In this document: piece after piece, positions 24,054 through 33,021 of the stretch | Layout of the letters: every line of letters starts with the position of its first letter | Numbering within the stretch: the first letter of the stretch is position 1 | Assembly: GCF_900142365.1 (NCBI RefSeq) | Contig: NZ_FRAP01000002.1 | Coordinates: 248,001-312,000, forward strand | Direction of reading: 5' to 3' | From: Pseudonocardia thermophila | GTDB taxonomy: Bacteria > Actinomycetota > Actinomycetes > Mycobacteriales > Pseudonocardiaceae | Length of the DNA: 64,000 bases | The notes under the pieces: model-generated | Database searches by the model: none | What the model saw: only the letters and a program-made list of their open reading frames with translations | Told to the model about the DNA's origin: nothing | Translations under genes and position numbers: made by a program

Positions 24054-25214
24054 TCAACCCATCACGGCCCGATGTGCCGCCCCCACGATCCCGAGGACGG
24101 TCGCCACCTCCACCTCATCCCGAGGCCCAGGCACCAGCACCAGCCCCCGCGCCACCCGCACCCCCGCGAGCGGGTGCGCGAACGCCCACCCCTTGGTCAG
24201 CGCGTCGTAGGCCAGCTCCTCGGGCAGCGTGGTGTGCACGCTCCCGTCCGGATGCAGGTGCGCGAGCTCGCCTTCGGCGGCCAGCACGAACGCCGACTCC
24301 GGGGCGGCGTCCTGCGGAACCCGGACGGACCGGGTACCGGGGACGCCGACGGTGGCAGGCCCGGTCGTCACCCCAGGGAGCGCGGCGAGCAGCGCCCAGA
24401 GCTGCTCCCGAACACGATCGGGGGCGGTCTGCGTGACCTGGAACTGCGGCACCCCCGCGGAGAGCTCCGGCGGTGGCCCGGCGCGCGGCCGCAGCCGGCC
24501 CCCGCGCACCGTCGGCCACGGCGGCTCGTCAGCGTCGGGAAGCGGACTCTCGCCGTGGGCGTGGATGTGGTCGAGCCGATCGCCGAGCCACGTCCCGAGA
24601 CGGTCGACGACGGTGCCCGCGAGCTGATCGCCACCCGGCACTCGCTCCGCGAGGACCGGGGCGCCGCTCTCCTGCGCGAGCCACGCCCAGGTCCGGGCGA
24701 GCAGGGCCGCCGGGGTGCGTGTGTCGTCGGTCGCGACCGCGAGGTAGACCGGCACGCCGCGCAAGCGGCCGCGATCGCCTCCGGTGTCGATCGGCAGGGC
24801 CCCGTAGAGCAGTGCGAGCCCACCGAACCGCTCCGGCGCGGCGAGAGCGAGCGCGCCCGCCACCGTCGCTCCTTCGCGGAACCCGATGAGCAGCACCGGG
24901 CGCTCCGGGTCGCCCTCGCCGTCGAGGAAGCGCAGCAGCCAGCGGCAGGTGGCGGCGAGGCCGGCCGGGTCGGGGCGTCCCTCGCTCGTTCCGAACCAGG
25001 TGAAGCCGCGCTCGTGGGGGAGCGGCGCGCGGACTGCGACGTAGGCGACCGGGCCGTGCGGCAGCCAGGGCGCCATCTCGATGACGGAGTGTTCGCTGGT
25101 GCCGTTGCCGTGCAGGACCACGACCAGCGGCGCAGACGGGTGGTCCGTACCCCACCGGGCCACCATCGGCACGTCGCCCGGGCCGGTGGAACGCTGCGCC
25201 ACCACGACGGGCAA
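24054..25214 (-). CDS. Alpha/beta-hydrolase pseudoenzyme fused to a DUF5519/luciferase-like domain
   Basis: A 386-residue two-domain protein. Residues about 1-215 resemble the phospholipase/carboxylesterase family (PLVVVLHGNGTSEHSVIEMAPWLP; LIGFREGATVAGALALAAPERFGG). The nucleophile elbow GxSxG is replaced by GFREG, and the position of the catalytic His in the usual PGGHQL motif is Asp (VPGGDQLAG). The Asp region DDTRTPA remains. Residues about 240-386 match DUF5519 (ELAHLHPDGSVHTTLPEELA, KGWAFAHPLAG, VPGPRDEVEVATVLGIV). The start is uncertain: TTG 25214 gives full length, GTG 25205 is possible. Role unknown. Confidence 0.75.
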   Translation of the reverse strand: MPVVVAQRSTGPGDVPMVARWGTDHPSAPLVVVLHGNGTSEHSVIEMAPWLPHGPVAYVAVRAPLPHERGFTWFGTSEGRPDPAGLAATCRWLLRFLDGEGDPERPVLLIGFREGATVAGALALAAPERFGGLALLYGALPIDTGGDRGRLRGVPVYLAVATDDTRTPAALLARTWAWLAQESGAPVLAERVPGGDQLAGTVVDRLGTWLGDRLDHIHAHGESPLPDADEPPWPTVRGGRLRPRAGPPPELSAGVPQFQVTQTAPDRVREQLWALLAALPGVTTGPATVGVPGTRSVRVPQDAAPESAFVLAAEGELAHLHPDGSVHTTLPEELAYDALTKGWAFAHPLAGVRVARGLVLVPGPRDEVEVATVLGIVGAAHRAVMG

Positions 25215-25228
25215 GACTAGGAGCGCGG

Positions 25229-25269
25229 CGGGTGCCGCGGCGTCTCACTTCGAGACGCCGCGGCACCCG
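25229..25269 (-). terminator. Strong hairpin terminator after the RutA-like gene
   Basis: An 18-bp perfect stem (25229-25246 with 25252-25269) and a 5-base loop ACTTC lie 10 bases beyond the stop of the minus-strand monooxygenase gene and just before the fusion gene. No T tract follows. Confidence 0.7.
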
Positions 25270-25279
25270 GTGGGAGGGC

Positions 25280-26359
25280 TCAAGCCGCTCTCGTCCGGGC
25301 CCCGGTGGTGAGCAGCGGCATGACCCGCTCACCGAACTTCGTGACGCCGTCGACGAAGTCCGGCCAGGTCAGCAGCGCGCCGTCGATGCCGGTGGTGGCG
25401 GCGATCTCGTCGAACTGGCGCGCGACGGACTCGTACGAGCCCTTCACGACCGGGATCGACAGGAACGCCATGTTGCCCTCGTCGGCCGGCCGGGCGAGGC
25501 TGGCGAGCAGTTGGGCGGAGGTGCCGTCCGGGTTGGTGTCCAGCTCGGCGCTGCCGAGCATCCGTGAGATCGCCTCCTTGTCGGCGTGGTCGAGGATGTG
25601 CTGGCAGAGCTTCTCGGCCTCGGCGTCGGTCTCCTCGGCGATCACGCAGTAGAGGGCGAAGGTGCCCACATCGCGCCCCACCTGGCGGCCGATCTCCTTG
25701 ACCCCGGACGCGATCGAGGCGACCTTGGAGCGCTCGGCCATGATGAAGTTGCGGTCGCCGTGCTCGGCGGTGAAGCGCTGGCCCTTCGGCGACTGCCCGG
25801 CGCAGACGATCTGCACGTCGTGCAGCGGCTTGGGCCGCACGTCGCAGTCCTTCAGCGTGAAGTGCTCGCCCTCGAAGTCGGTGTTGCCCTCGGACCACAG
25901 CTTGCGCAGCACCTGCACGTACTCGGCGGCGTAGGAGTAGCGCCGGTCGAAGTAGTCGTCACCGGGCCACAGGCCCATCGATTCGTACTCGGGCTTGTTC
26001 CACCCGGTGACGATGTTGAGCCCGCAGCGGCCCTGGCTGATCTCGTCGATGGTGGCGACCATCCGCGCGGCCAGCACCGGGTGCGTCGCCAGCGTCGTGA
26101 CGCTCGGGAAGAGCGTGAGGCGCTCGGTGTGCGAGGCCAGCGCTGCCATGAGGGTGAACGACTCCAGGCAGGCGCCCCAGAAGTCGCTGCTCCCGGGGAT
26201 GCCGCGGTGCTTCATCATCGACAGCACGAAGTCGAGGCCCTGCTTCTCGGCCTCCGTCGTGATGGCCAGGTTGTGCTCGAACGTCGGGCGGTACTGCGGG
26301 CTGCCGGTCGAGATGATGTAGCCGTTGGTGGCGTTGGGGAGGAACACCCCGTACTGCAT
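25280..26359 (-). CDS. rutA: RutA-like flavin-dependent (luciferase-type) monooxygenase
   Basis: A 359-residue luciferase-like enzyme closely resembling pyrimidine monooxygenase RutA, which uses FMNH2 and oxygen to open the uracil ring. Shared blocks are ISTGSPQYRPTFE, FWGACLESFTLMAALA, LNIVTGWNKPEYESMG, WPGDDYFDRRYSYAAEYVQVLRKLW and ICAGQSP-like VCAGQSPKGQRF, with GALLTWPDFVDGV near the end. ATG 26359 opens MQYGVFLPNATNG. The other rut genes are not nearby, so use on a different N-heterocycle or sulfonate is possible. The promoter region 26360-26615 has TTG-N4-CAA (TTGCACACAA on the minus strand) and a TGTATGCA element, possible GntR-type sites. Confidence 0.78.
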   Translation of the reverse strand: MQYGVFLPNATNGYIISTGSPQYRPTFEHNLAITTEAEKQGLDFVLSMMKHRGIPGSSDFWGACLESFTLMAALASHTERLTLFPSVTTLATHPVLAARMVATIDEISQGRCGLNIVTGWNKPEYESMGLWPGDDYFDRRYSYAAEYVQVLRKLWSEGNTDFEGEHFTLKDCDVRPKPLHDVQIVCAGQSPKGQRFTAEHGDRNFIMAERSKVASIASGVKEIGRQVGRDVGTFALYCVIAEETDAEAEKLCQHILDHADKEAISRMLGSAELDTNPDGTSAQLLASLARPADEGNMAFLSIPVVKGSYESVARQFDEIAATTGIDGALLTWPDFVDGVTKFGERVMPLLTTGARTRAA

Positions 26360-26615
26360 GTGCGGCTCCTGGTCGGTTGAGCAGGATCAGGACGTGACGA
26401 CGCCGGGATCGGCGATGTCCGCGCACGGTCGCGCCGCGGTCGGCGCAGTCCCCAGGCCGCGAGTGCGCGCGGCTCCTTCTGCATGCAATCGGTGGCGGTG
26501 GCCACGGTCCGCGGCACGGCCATCCGGTCGAGTTGCGCGAACATTGTGTGCAACATAAGTAATCGTGTGTCGTCGTTCCAGGGGAGATCGCCCAGATGTA
26601 TGCAAACTTTGTGTT

Positions 26616-27575
26616 TCATGATCGGGCGGCTGCCAGGCACCGCTCCGCCAATGCACGCAACTCGGTCCGCAGCTCGGGCGGATCGAGCACCTCGAACGGC
26701 ATGTCGAGTCCCACCAGGTAACGGGCGAGATCGGGCAGCGACGCGCTGCCGGTCTCGACGAGGCAACTGCGGTCGTCGAGCGGGGTGAGCAGCGCCGCGC
26801 TCGGCGTGATCCGGTCGTGCGCGGCGACGACCTCGGCCGGGACGGCGAACCGCAACCGGGCCCGGTGCGGATACGCGTCGGAGGCGGCCCCGCGGACCAC
26901 GCGGCGGGCGGCGTCCTCCGGCGGCTCACGCGGGGTGAACCGGGGCCCGGTGGGCAGCTGGGGGGTGATGCGGTCGGCCCGGAACGTGCGCCAGTCCTCG
27001 CGATCGCGGTCCCACGCGAGCAGGTACCAGCGCCGTCCGGTGTAGACGAGGGTGTGCGGTTCCACGCTGCGCGCGCTCGTGGTGCCGTCCCGGCCGGCGT
27101 AGGTGAACCGCAGCCGCTCGTGGTCGCGGCACGCGCTCGCGAGCACCGTCAGCGTCTGCGCGTCGGCGGTCGGGCCGCCGCCGGTGTACGCCACAGTCGC
27201 GGTGCGCAGCGCGTCCAGCCTCGGCCGCAGCCGCTTCGGCAGCGTGCGCTCCAGCTTGGCCAACGCCCGCAGGGCCGTCTCCTCGATGCCGGTGATCGAC
27301 CCGCTCGCGGCTGCGCGCAGGCTGAGTCCGACGGCGACCGCCTCCTCGTCGTCGAGCAGCAGCGGCGGCACCGCGGAACCGGCGGCGAGCCGGTAACCGC
27401 CCGCGGTGCCCGTGCGGGAGGTGATCTCGTACCCCAGCTCGCGCAGCCGCTCCATGTCGTTGCGGACGGTCCGCGTGCTCACCCCCAGCCGCTCCGCCAG
27501 TGCGGCGCCCGACCAGTCCCGCCGCGCCTGCAGCAGTCCGAGCAGACGCAGCAACCGCACCGAGGTCTCGCGCAT
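26616..27575 (-). CDS. YafY/WYL-domain transcriptional regulator
   Basis: A 319-residue regulator with an N-terminal HTH_11 domain (SGAALAERLGVSTRTVRNDMERLRELGYEI, residues about 20-55), a WYL domain (residues about 135-230, with the GRRWYLLAWDRDREDWRTFRADRI motif) and a C-terminal WCX-like part. WYL regulators sense nucleotides or other small ligands. The ATG at 27575 is divergent from the VOC gene only 42 bases away; the shared space contains a dyad GGAACGATATCTTCC (27579-27593) centred on GATATC. Such WYL/VOC pairs are common, and the regulator probably controls the VOC gene. Confidence 0.9.
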   Translation of the reverse strand: MRETSVRLLRLLGLLQARRDWSGAALAERLGVSTRTVRNDMERLRELGYEITSRTGTAGGYRLAAGSAVPPLLLDDEEAVAVGLSLRAAASGSITGIEETALRALAKLERTLPKRLRPRLDALRTATVAYTGGGPTADAQTLTVLASACRDHERLRFTYAGRDGTTSARSVEPHTLVYTGRRWYLLAWDRDREDWRTFRADRITPQLPTGPRFTPREPPEDAARRVVRGAASDAYPHRARLRFAVPAEVVAAHDRITPSAALLTPLDDRSCLVETGSASLPDLARYLVGLDMPFEVLDPPELRTELRALAERCLAAARS

Positions 27576-27578
27576 TGA

Positions 27579-27593
27579 GGAACGATATCTTCC
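27579..27593. promoter_or_regulatory. Candidate WYL-regulator operator
   Basis: GGAACGATATCTTCC is an imperfect dyad around GATATC and fills the 42-base divergent space between the WYL regulator and VOC genes. Confidence 0.35.
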
Positions 27594-27617
27594 ACAACGC
27601 CTCATACGCTCGCCGGC

Positions 27618-28097
27618 ATGAGCCTTCGCGGATTCGCCACCCTGAACTTCTTCGCCGACGACGTCGCCGCGGCCGCCGAGTGGTACGAGCGGTTCCTCGG
27701 CGTCGCGCCCTACTACCGGGTCCCCGGGCCAGGCGGGCGCCCCGCCTACGTCGAGTTCCGCATCGGGGACCTCGGCGCCGAGCTGGGGCTGATCGACCGC
27801 AGGTTCGCCCCGGCCGGAGCTGCCTCCGGCCTCGGCGGCGCGCTGATGCACTGGCACGTCGACGACCTGGAGGGCGTGCTCGCCCGCCTGCTCGACCTCG
27901 GCGCGACGGTCTACGAGCCGATCACCCCGCGCGGCGACGGCGACTACGTCACGGCGTCGGTCGTCGACCCGTTCGGCAACGTGCTGGCGATCATGACCAA
28001 CCCGCACTACGCCGAGATCGCCGCCCGCGTGCGCGCGGCCGGTCTCGCGTGGTCTGACGGGGAATCCGTCGGAGCTGGACGCGGCGTTGAGGGGTGA
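27618..28097 (+). CDS. VOC-family (glyoxalase/bleomycin-resistance fold) protein
   Basis: A 159-residue single vicinal-oxygen-chelate protein. The fold's repeats are seen in LNFFADDVAAAAEWYERFLG, MHWHVDDLEGVLARLLDLGA and VVDPFGNVLAIMTNPHY. His and acidic residues suited to metal binding are present in the second half. The family includes glyoxalases, dioxygenases and drug-binding proteins; none can be chosen here. Expression is likely controlled by the divergent WYL regulator. Confidence 0.85.
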   Translation: MSLRGFATLNFFADDVAAAAEWYERFLGVAPYYRVPGPGGRPAYVEFRIGDLGAELGLIDRRFAPAGAASGLGGALMHWHVDDLEGVLARLLDLGATVYEPITPRGDGDYVTASVVDPFGNVLAIMTNPHYAEIAARVRAAGLAWSDGESVGAGRGVEG

Positions 28098-28136
28098 CCC
28101 GCGCGCCGGCCGCGTGCACCGCGCCGGGGCGTCGGG

Positions 28137-29413
28137 TCAGCTGGTCGGCTCGGGCGCGGGCGTGTCCACCTTCTGGTTCATCGGAGCCCTCGGGCTCGGG
28201 AGCGTCACCACCGGCTCGAGCGCCCGCTGCTCGCCCCGGCGCAGCAGCCGCCCGGCCAGCCGGCGCCACTCCGCCCGCACGGGGGTGCGATCGCCGGCAG
28301 CGCCGAACGCGCCGACGCGGGTCGTGCCCCGGCGGGCCAGGGCCGCGACGATCTCCACCACGTCGAGCCGCCCGCGCAGCGCGCCGACGACCAGCGAGCG
28401 CGGCAACCCGCTCTCGTGCACCCACACGGCGGGTCGCGGCCGGACCGGCTCCGGCTGGGGCAGGCCCAGCGCGTCCCGGTACGCGGCGACGGCGAGGTTG
28501 GCGCCGGCGGCGGTGGCCAGCGCGCTCTGCAGGTTCGGCCGGCCGACCGTCGGTTCGGTGATGTAGAGCTTCCCGTCGCGGCTGCTGCGGCGTACCTCCA
28601 GCGAGCCGAACCCGACGTGGCCGGCCGCGTCGAGCACCCGGTGCGTCAGCGCCTCCAGCTGTGGGTGGTCGGCGGTCACGGCCAGCGCGGACGAGCCGGT
28701 GTCCACCGGCCACTGGGTGATCTTGCGGCCGGTGCGGGTCACCACCGGGCGGCCGGAGCGGTCGCGGTAGGTCAGGCAGAACCAGACGTCGGAGTCCAGG
28801 CCCGGGATCCATTCCTGCACGACGTACCTGTCGGCCACGTCGAACGGGCGGAACCCCCAGGTGTCCAGATCTGATGCTGAATCGATCCGGCGCACCTTGT
28901 CCCGCTTGCTCACCGCCTGCCACGCGGTCGTCCGCTCGAACGGCTTGACCACCAGCGGGTACCTCATCGTCGCGAGCGCCTCGGCCAGCTCGATCGGGGA
29001 GCTGACGACGGCCGTCGCCGGCACCGGGAACCCGTGCCCGGTCGCCCACGCGTGGAACGCGGTCTTGTCCAGCAGCGGCTCCACCTGCTCCCAACCGGGC
29101 AGCACGACGTCGGCGAGCGCATCCACCTCGGCGCGGTGCTCGCCGACGATCCGCACCACGGCGTCGTCCGCGATGAGCAGCGCACCGCGGCCGTGCCGGG
29201 CGTGGGCGGTGCGCAGCGCGGCGAGCCAGTCGGCGGCGCCGGGAGCAGCCACCGGCACGATCGCGGTCCAGGCGGTCGCCCTGCAGGCCGGTGCCTCGGG
29301 TCGGCGGCCAGGCCGATCACAGGCACGCCCTCGTCCTGCAGCGCTGCGGCGACGGCCAGGCCGGTCGGTGTGTCGGCACCGGCGACGAAGGCCGGGACGG
29401 GCTGCGGATCCAT
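28137..29413 (-). pseudogene. ATP-grasp ligase (carboxylate-amine type) with one frameshift
   Basis: The original frame starts at ATG 29413 (GGGGGAG upstream; MDPQPVPAFVAGADTPTGLAVAAAL, a Rossmann-like start). It breaks near 29295, where CACCGGCC appears to lack one C; restoring it gives DPRHPACRATAWTAIVPV, as in relatives, leading into the rest. Downstream are the ATP-grasp landmarks: LLDKTAFHAWATGHGFPVP, YPLVVKPF, YVVQEWIPGLDSDVW and LYITEPTVGRPN. The full protein would be about 424 residues. A shorter product from GTG 29258 would lose the N-terminal domain. A sequence error is as likely as a real mutation. It is divergent from a glutamyl-tRNA synthetase gene. Confidence 0.7.
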
Positions 29414-29547
29414 GGTGCTCCCCCGGATCGGTGATCTGCGTGTGCTCCCAAGGGTCCTCTCGTTCGATGCGCCGCAGTAGTTGCCGAGATGTGGGTTACG
29501 AGTGCGTCTCGGTGACCCGGCCAGACCGATCGGCAACCCCCGATCGG

Positions 29548-29566
29548 CGGCGAGGTAGCCTCGCCG
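29548..29566. promoter_or_regulatory. 8-bp hairpin in the gltX leader
   Basis: CGGCGAGG-TAG-CCTCGCCG forms a perfect stem 38 bases before the gltX start codon. Two CCGATCGG palindromes lie just upstream. Possible regulatory leader; nothing resembling a T-box was seen. Confidence 0.3.
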
Positions 29567-29603
29567 AGCCGGTTCAAACCCCTGGAAGTGAGACCGATCT
29601 CCG

Positions 29604-31238
29604 ATGCTCGACCGCGCGGTCATCGACGCCCTGTTCCCCGCTGACCTGCCCGAACCCGAGCACTGGGAGGCGCGCTACCCCCCGCGCGACCTGCCGGAGG
29701 GGGCGCACGTCACCCGCTTCGCGCCGTCCCCGACGGGCTACGTGCACATCGGCGGCATCTACGCCGCGATGATCAACAAGGACGTCGCGGGCCGGTCGGG
29801 CGGGCGCTACGTGGTTCGGGTGGAGGACACCGACCAGGCCCGTGAGGTGGCGGGCGCCGTCGATCAGTTCGACGCCGCGTTCGCCTACTTCGACCTCCAG
29901 CCCGACGAGTCGATCACCGCGGGGGGCGACTACGGGCCGTACCAGCAGTCGCAGCGGGAACGGATCTACCTCACCTACGTGCGGCACCTGCTGCGGCAGG
30001 GCAAGGCGTACCTGTGCTTCGCCACGAAGGAGGAGCTGGCCGACATCACCGCGCGCCAGCAGGCCGCCAAGCTGCCGACCGGCTACTACGGCGGGTGGGC
30101 GATCTGGCGCGACGCCGATCCCGCCGACGTGCAGCGCAAGCTCGCCGAGGGCGCCCCCTACGTCGTGCGGTTCCGCGCCCCGGACGACGCCGCCGGGCGG
30201 CGCGTGCAGTACACGGACGTCATCCGCGGCAAGCTCGAGCACGAGGACAACCGCAACGACGTGGTGATCCTCAAGTCGTCCGACCAGTCGCCGCGGCTGC
30301 CCACCTACCACTTCGCGCACGCCGTCGACGACCACCTGATGCGCGTCGACCTGGTGATCCGCGCCGAGGAGTGGATCTCGTCGGTGCCGCTGCACCGGCA
30401 GCTGTTCGCCGCTCTCGGCCACCGGGAGCCCGCGTACGCGCACATCGCGCCGCTGATGAAGCAGATCCCCGGCGGCAAGCGGAAGTTGTCCAAGCGCAAG
30501 GACGACGAGGCCTCGGTCGACTTCTACCTGCAGGCCGGGTTCCCGGCGAAGGCCGTCCTGTACTACCTGCGCGGGTTGGCCAACGGTCGGCTCGCTGAGC
30601 TGCCGCTTGAGCAGGCGCTCACTGAGCCGATCCGGCTGGACGAGTGCGGCGTGGCCGGTCCGCTGGTGGACCTGGTGAAGCTGGAGGACATCTCCGCCGA
30701 CCACATCGCCACCCTCGGCGACGAGGAGGTCTACGACGCGGTCCTGGCCTGGGCCCGCACCTACGACGCCGAGCTCGCCGACGTGCTCGTCGCGGAGCGT
30801 GACCTGGCGCTGCGCGCGCTCGGCGTGGAGCGCGGTGGCGACAACCCGCGCAAGGACCTGCGCAAGTGGTCGGACTTCCGGCCCGCCTACGGGTTCTTCT
30901 TCCCGCAGATGTTCCGGTTCGACCGTGAGGCGTTCGACTCGCTGGGAGTGCCCGCGGAGGTGTCCTCGGCGTTCCTCACCGACCTGGCCGACGGCTACGA
31001 CCACGACCGCGAGGACTGGTTCGGCCAGGTCCGTGAGCTCGCGGCCAAGCACGGGTTCGCGCGCAACGCCAAGGAGCTGAAGTCGGATCCAGAACGGTTC
31101 CCCGGCTCGATCAGGGAGGCGTCGCAGCTGGTGCGGGTGGCGCTGACCGGCTCGACGCGCAGCCCCGACCTGCACGCGGTGAGCCAGGCGCTGGGGGCTG
31201 GCGAGGTGCTGCGCCGGCTGCGGGCGGCCGTCGGCTGA
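29604..31238 (+). CDS. gltX: Glutamyl-tRNA synthetase, diverged clade
   Basis: Class I aminoacyl-tRNA synthetase of 544 residues. The HIGH-type motif is APSPTGYVHIGG (residues 41-51) and the KMSKS-type motif is KLSKR at about 294-298; both are normal for GluRS. The catalytic-domain block RVEDTDQAR is clear and the C-terminal helical domain is long. It is diverged from the usual housekeeping enzyme: an N-terminal extension of about 35 residues, GIYAAMINKDVAGRSG in place of the typical ARTALFNWL, and 50 or so extra residues. It may be a second copy; the sole-copy question needs the rest of the genome. The divergent neighbour is an ATP-grasp ligase. Confidence 0.88.
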   Translation: MLDRAVIDALFPADLPEPEHWEARYPPRDLPEGAHVTRFAPSPTGYVHIGGIYAAMINKDVAGRSGGRYVVRVEDTDQAREVAGAVDQFDAAFAYFDLQPDESITAGGDYGPYQQSQRERIYLTYVRHLLRQGKAYLCFATKEELADITARQQAAKLPTGYYGGWAIWRDADPADVQRKLAEGAPYVVRFRAPDDAAGRRVQYTDVIRGKLEHEDNRNDVVILKSSDQSPRLPTYHFAHAVDDHLMRVDLVIRAEEWISSVPLHRQLFAALGHREPAYAHIAPLMKQIPGGKRKLSKRKDDEASVDFYLQAGFPAKAVLYYLRGLANGRLAELPLEQALTEPIRLDECGVAGPLVDLVKLEDISADHIATLGDEEVYDAVLAWARTYDAELADVLVAERDLALRALGVERGGDNPRKDLRKWSDFRPAYGFFFPQMFRFDREAFDSLGVPAEVSSAFLTDLADGYDHDREDWFGQVRELAAKHGFARNAKELKSDPERFPGSIREASQLVRVALTGSTRSPDLHAVSQALGAGEVLRRLRAAVG

Positions 31239-31299
31239 GCCGTTCGGGCGTGGCGCTTGCGATACCGCGCAGGCGCTTGGTATCCCGTACGCTCGGGTC

Positions 31300-32475
31300 A
31301 TGGCTGCTGCTGCGTGGACCGAGCCCTGGGTGCGCCTGACCGCTCACCAGCTGCGCGTCGGCGCCGAGGCGGCGGCCACCGCCGCCCGCGAGTGGGGCGG
31401 CTACTGGGCCGACGCCCTGCGTCGGCGCACGCCCCCGCTCGGCCCCGTCACCGACGGGCTGCGCTGGTGGGCCACGGTCCGCGACCGCAGGCCACCGAGC
31501 TGGACGCTGCCGGCCGAGATCCGTTTCCGCACCCCGATCGCTGCCCTGCGCGACGTCACCGAGCCCGCCGACCGCGAGGCCGACGTCGTGCCCACACTGG
31601 TGCTGCCGCCGCAGGCCGGACACTCCTCGTCGATCGTCGACTTCGCGCCGGACCAGAGCCAACTCGCCACCCTGCGCACCGCAGGGCTCGTGCGGCTGGC
31701 GGCTCTGGAGTGGCTGCCCGCCACCGCAGCCACCCGCAGCGCCTCGATCGGTGACTACCTGGCCGTCGTCGACCGGGCGGTGACGGAGCTGGGCGGGCGG
31801 GCCAACCTCGTCGGCGACTGCCAGGGCGGCTGGCTCGCCGCGATCTACGCCGCGCTGCACCCGGACAAGGTGCACACCCTCACCCTGGCCGGCGCCCCGC
31901 TCGACTTCCACGCGGGCGACGCTGTCATCGCCCACGCCACGCGGGCCCTGCACGGCGCGTACGGGATGGCGCCCTACCGGGCACTGGTCGCGGCGGGCGG
32001 CGGCACAGTGCCCGGCGGCGCGCTGCTCGCGTCGTTCGTCGGGATCGCGCCGCAGGCCGAGGTCGGCCGCCAGCTGGAGCTGCTGCGTCACCTCGACGAC
32101 CCGGGCCACCTCGCGCGCTTCCGGGCGTTCCACGACTGGTTCACCCACACCCAGGACATGCCGGGCGCGTTCTACCTGTGGCTGGTCGAGCACCTGTTCG
32201 CCCGCAACGAGCTGATCCGCGGCGAGCTGGTCGTCGACGGCCGCCCGGTCGATCCGGGCGCGATCGACTGCCCGCTGTTCCTGCTGGCGGGGGAGACCGA
32301 CCACATCACCCCGGCCCCGCAGGTGTTCGCGTTCGCCGACGCCGTGGCCACCCCGGCCGCGGACGTCGTTCAGCGCACCACCCCCGGCGGACACCTCGGG
32401 CTGTTCATGGGTCACGACGCGCTCGCCACTGCGTGGCCGGAGCTGGGCGCACAGGTCCGCGCTCGGTCGATCTGA
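31300..32475 (+). CDS. PhaC-like poly(3-hydroxyalkanoate) synthase-family alpha/beta hydrolase
   Basis: A 391-residue alpha/beta protein whose nucleophile elbow is GDCQGG (Cys174), as in polyhydroxyalkanoate synthases, where Cys replaces Ser. The acid is in LLAGETDHITP and the His in TTPGGHLGLFMG. It is shorter than class I PhaC (about 590) and near class III size. DUF3141-type or polyester-depolymerase relatives cannot be excluded. Upstream 60 bases hold TTGCGA and TATCCC separated by 18, and GATACC-N12-GGTATC. No phasin, phaA or phaB gene is adjacent. Confidence 0.72.
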   Translation: MAAAAWTEPWVRLTAHQLRVGAEAAATAAREWGGYWADALRRRTPPLGPVTDGLRWWATVRDRRPPSWTLPAEIRFRTPIAALRDVTEPADREADVVPTLVLPPQAGHSSSIVDFAPDQSQLATLRTAGLVRLAALEWLPATAATRSASIGDYLAVVDRAVTELGGRANLVGDCQGGWLAAIYAALHPDKVHTLTLAGAPLDFHAGDAVIAHATRALHGAYGMAPYRALVAAGGGTVPGGALLASFVGIAPQAEVGRQLELLRHLDDPGHLARFRAFHDWFTHTQDMPGAFYLWLVEHLFARNELIRGELVVDGRPVDPGAIDCPLFLLAGETDHITPAPQVFAFADAVATPAADVVQRTTPGGHLGLFMGHDALATAWPELGAQVRARSI

Positions 32476-32524
32476 TGCGCTTCACGGACACGACCTGACA
32501 GGGTTTCGGTCTACCGTCGCCGCC

Positions 32525-33019
32525 ATGGCTACCTGGCAGGAGTTCACCGAGGCCGCACCCCGCATCGCGACGATCTTCACCCGGCGGCACAAGGCCACGG
32601 GCAACCTCTGCATGCTCGCCACCCTGCGCGCCGACGGCTCACCGCGGATCAGCCCGATGGAACCGCGGATGTTCGAAGGTCAGCTGTGGCTCGTCGGCAT
32701 GCCGGACACGACCAAGTTCGCCGACCTCGCCCGTGATCCGCGGTTCTGCCTGCACACCGCCACCGTCGACACCCAGCTCGGCGACGGCGACGCGAAGCTG
32801 TGGGGGACCGTTCACCACGTCGACGATCCGGACCTGCAGGCCCGCTTCGCACAGGACCTGTTCGAGGAGAGCGGGCTCGACCTGCGCAACGAGCGCTTCG
32901 ACCCGTTCTACGCCGCCGACATCACCTCGGCGTCGTCGATCGAGCTGATCGACGGCAAGCACCTGGAGATCACGATCTGGAAGCCGGGCGAGCCGGAGCG
33001 GGTGGTGCGCAGGAGCTGA
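32525..33019 (+). CDS. Pyridoxamine-5'-phosphate-oxidase-family (split-barrel flavin) protein
   Basis: A 164-residue split-barrel protein of the PPOX/F420-binding type, common in actinobacteria. It shows LCMLATLRADGSPRISPMEP, LWLVGMPDTTKFADLARDPR and the LWGTVHHVDDP strand. The family binds FMN, F420 or haem; the cofactor cannot be read from sequence. ATG at 32525 follows a TATA-poor spacer of 49 bases from the hydrolase, so co-expression is possible. The 3' end nearly touches the convergent lectin-like gene. Confidence 0.85.
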   Translation: MATWQEFTEAAPRIATIFTRRHKATGNLCMLATLRADGSPRISPMEPRMFEGQLWLVGMPDTTKFADLARDPRFCLHTATVDTQLGDGDAKLWGTVHHVDDPDLQARFAQDLFEESGLDLRNERFDPFYAADITSASSIELIDGKHLEITIWKPGEPERVVRRS

Positions 33020-33021
33020 GA

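Noticed and set aside
26371..26619. Short minus-strand frame starting MKHKVCIHLGDLPWND upstream of the RutA-like gene
   Set aside because: It occupies the promoter region, has no ribosome site, and degenerates into Arg-rich sequence.
29565..29585. GGTTCAAACCCC resembling a tRNA T-arm before gltX
   Set aside because: The flanking bases do not form the other arms or an acceptor stem; no cloverleaf could be built.
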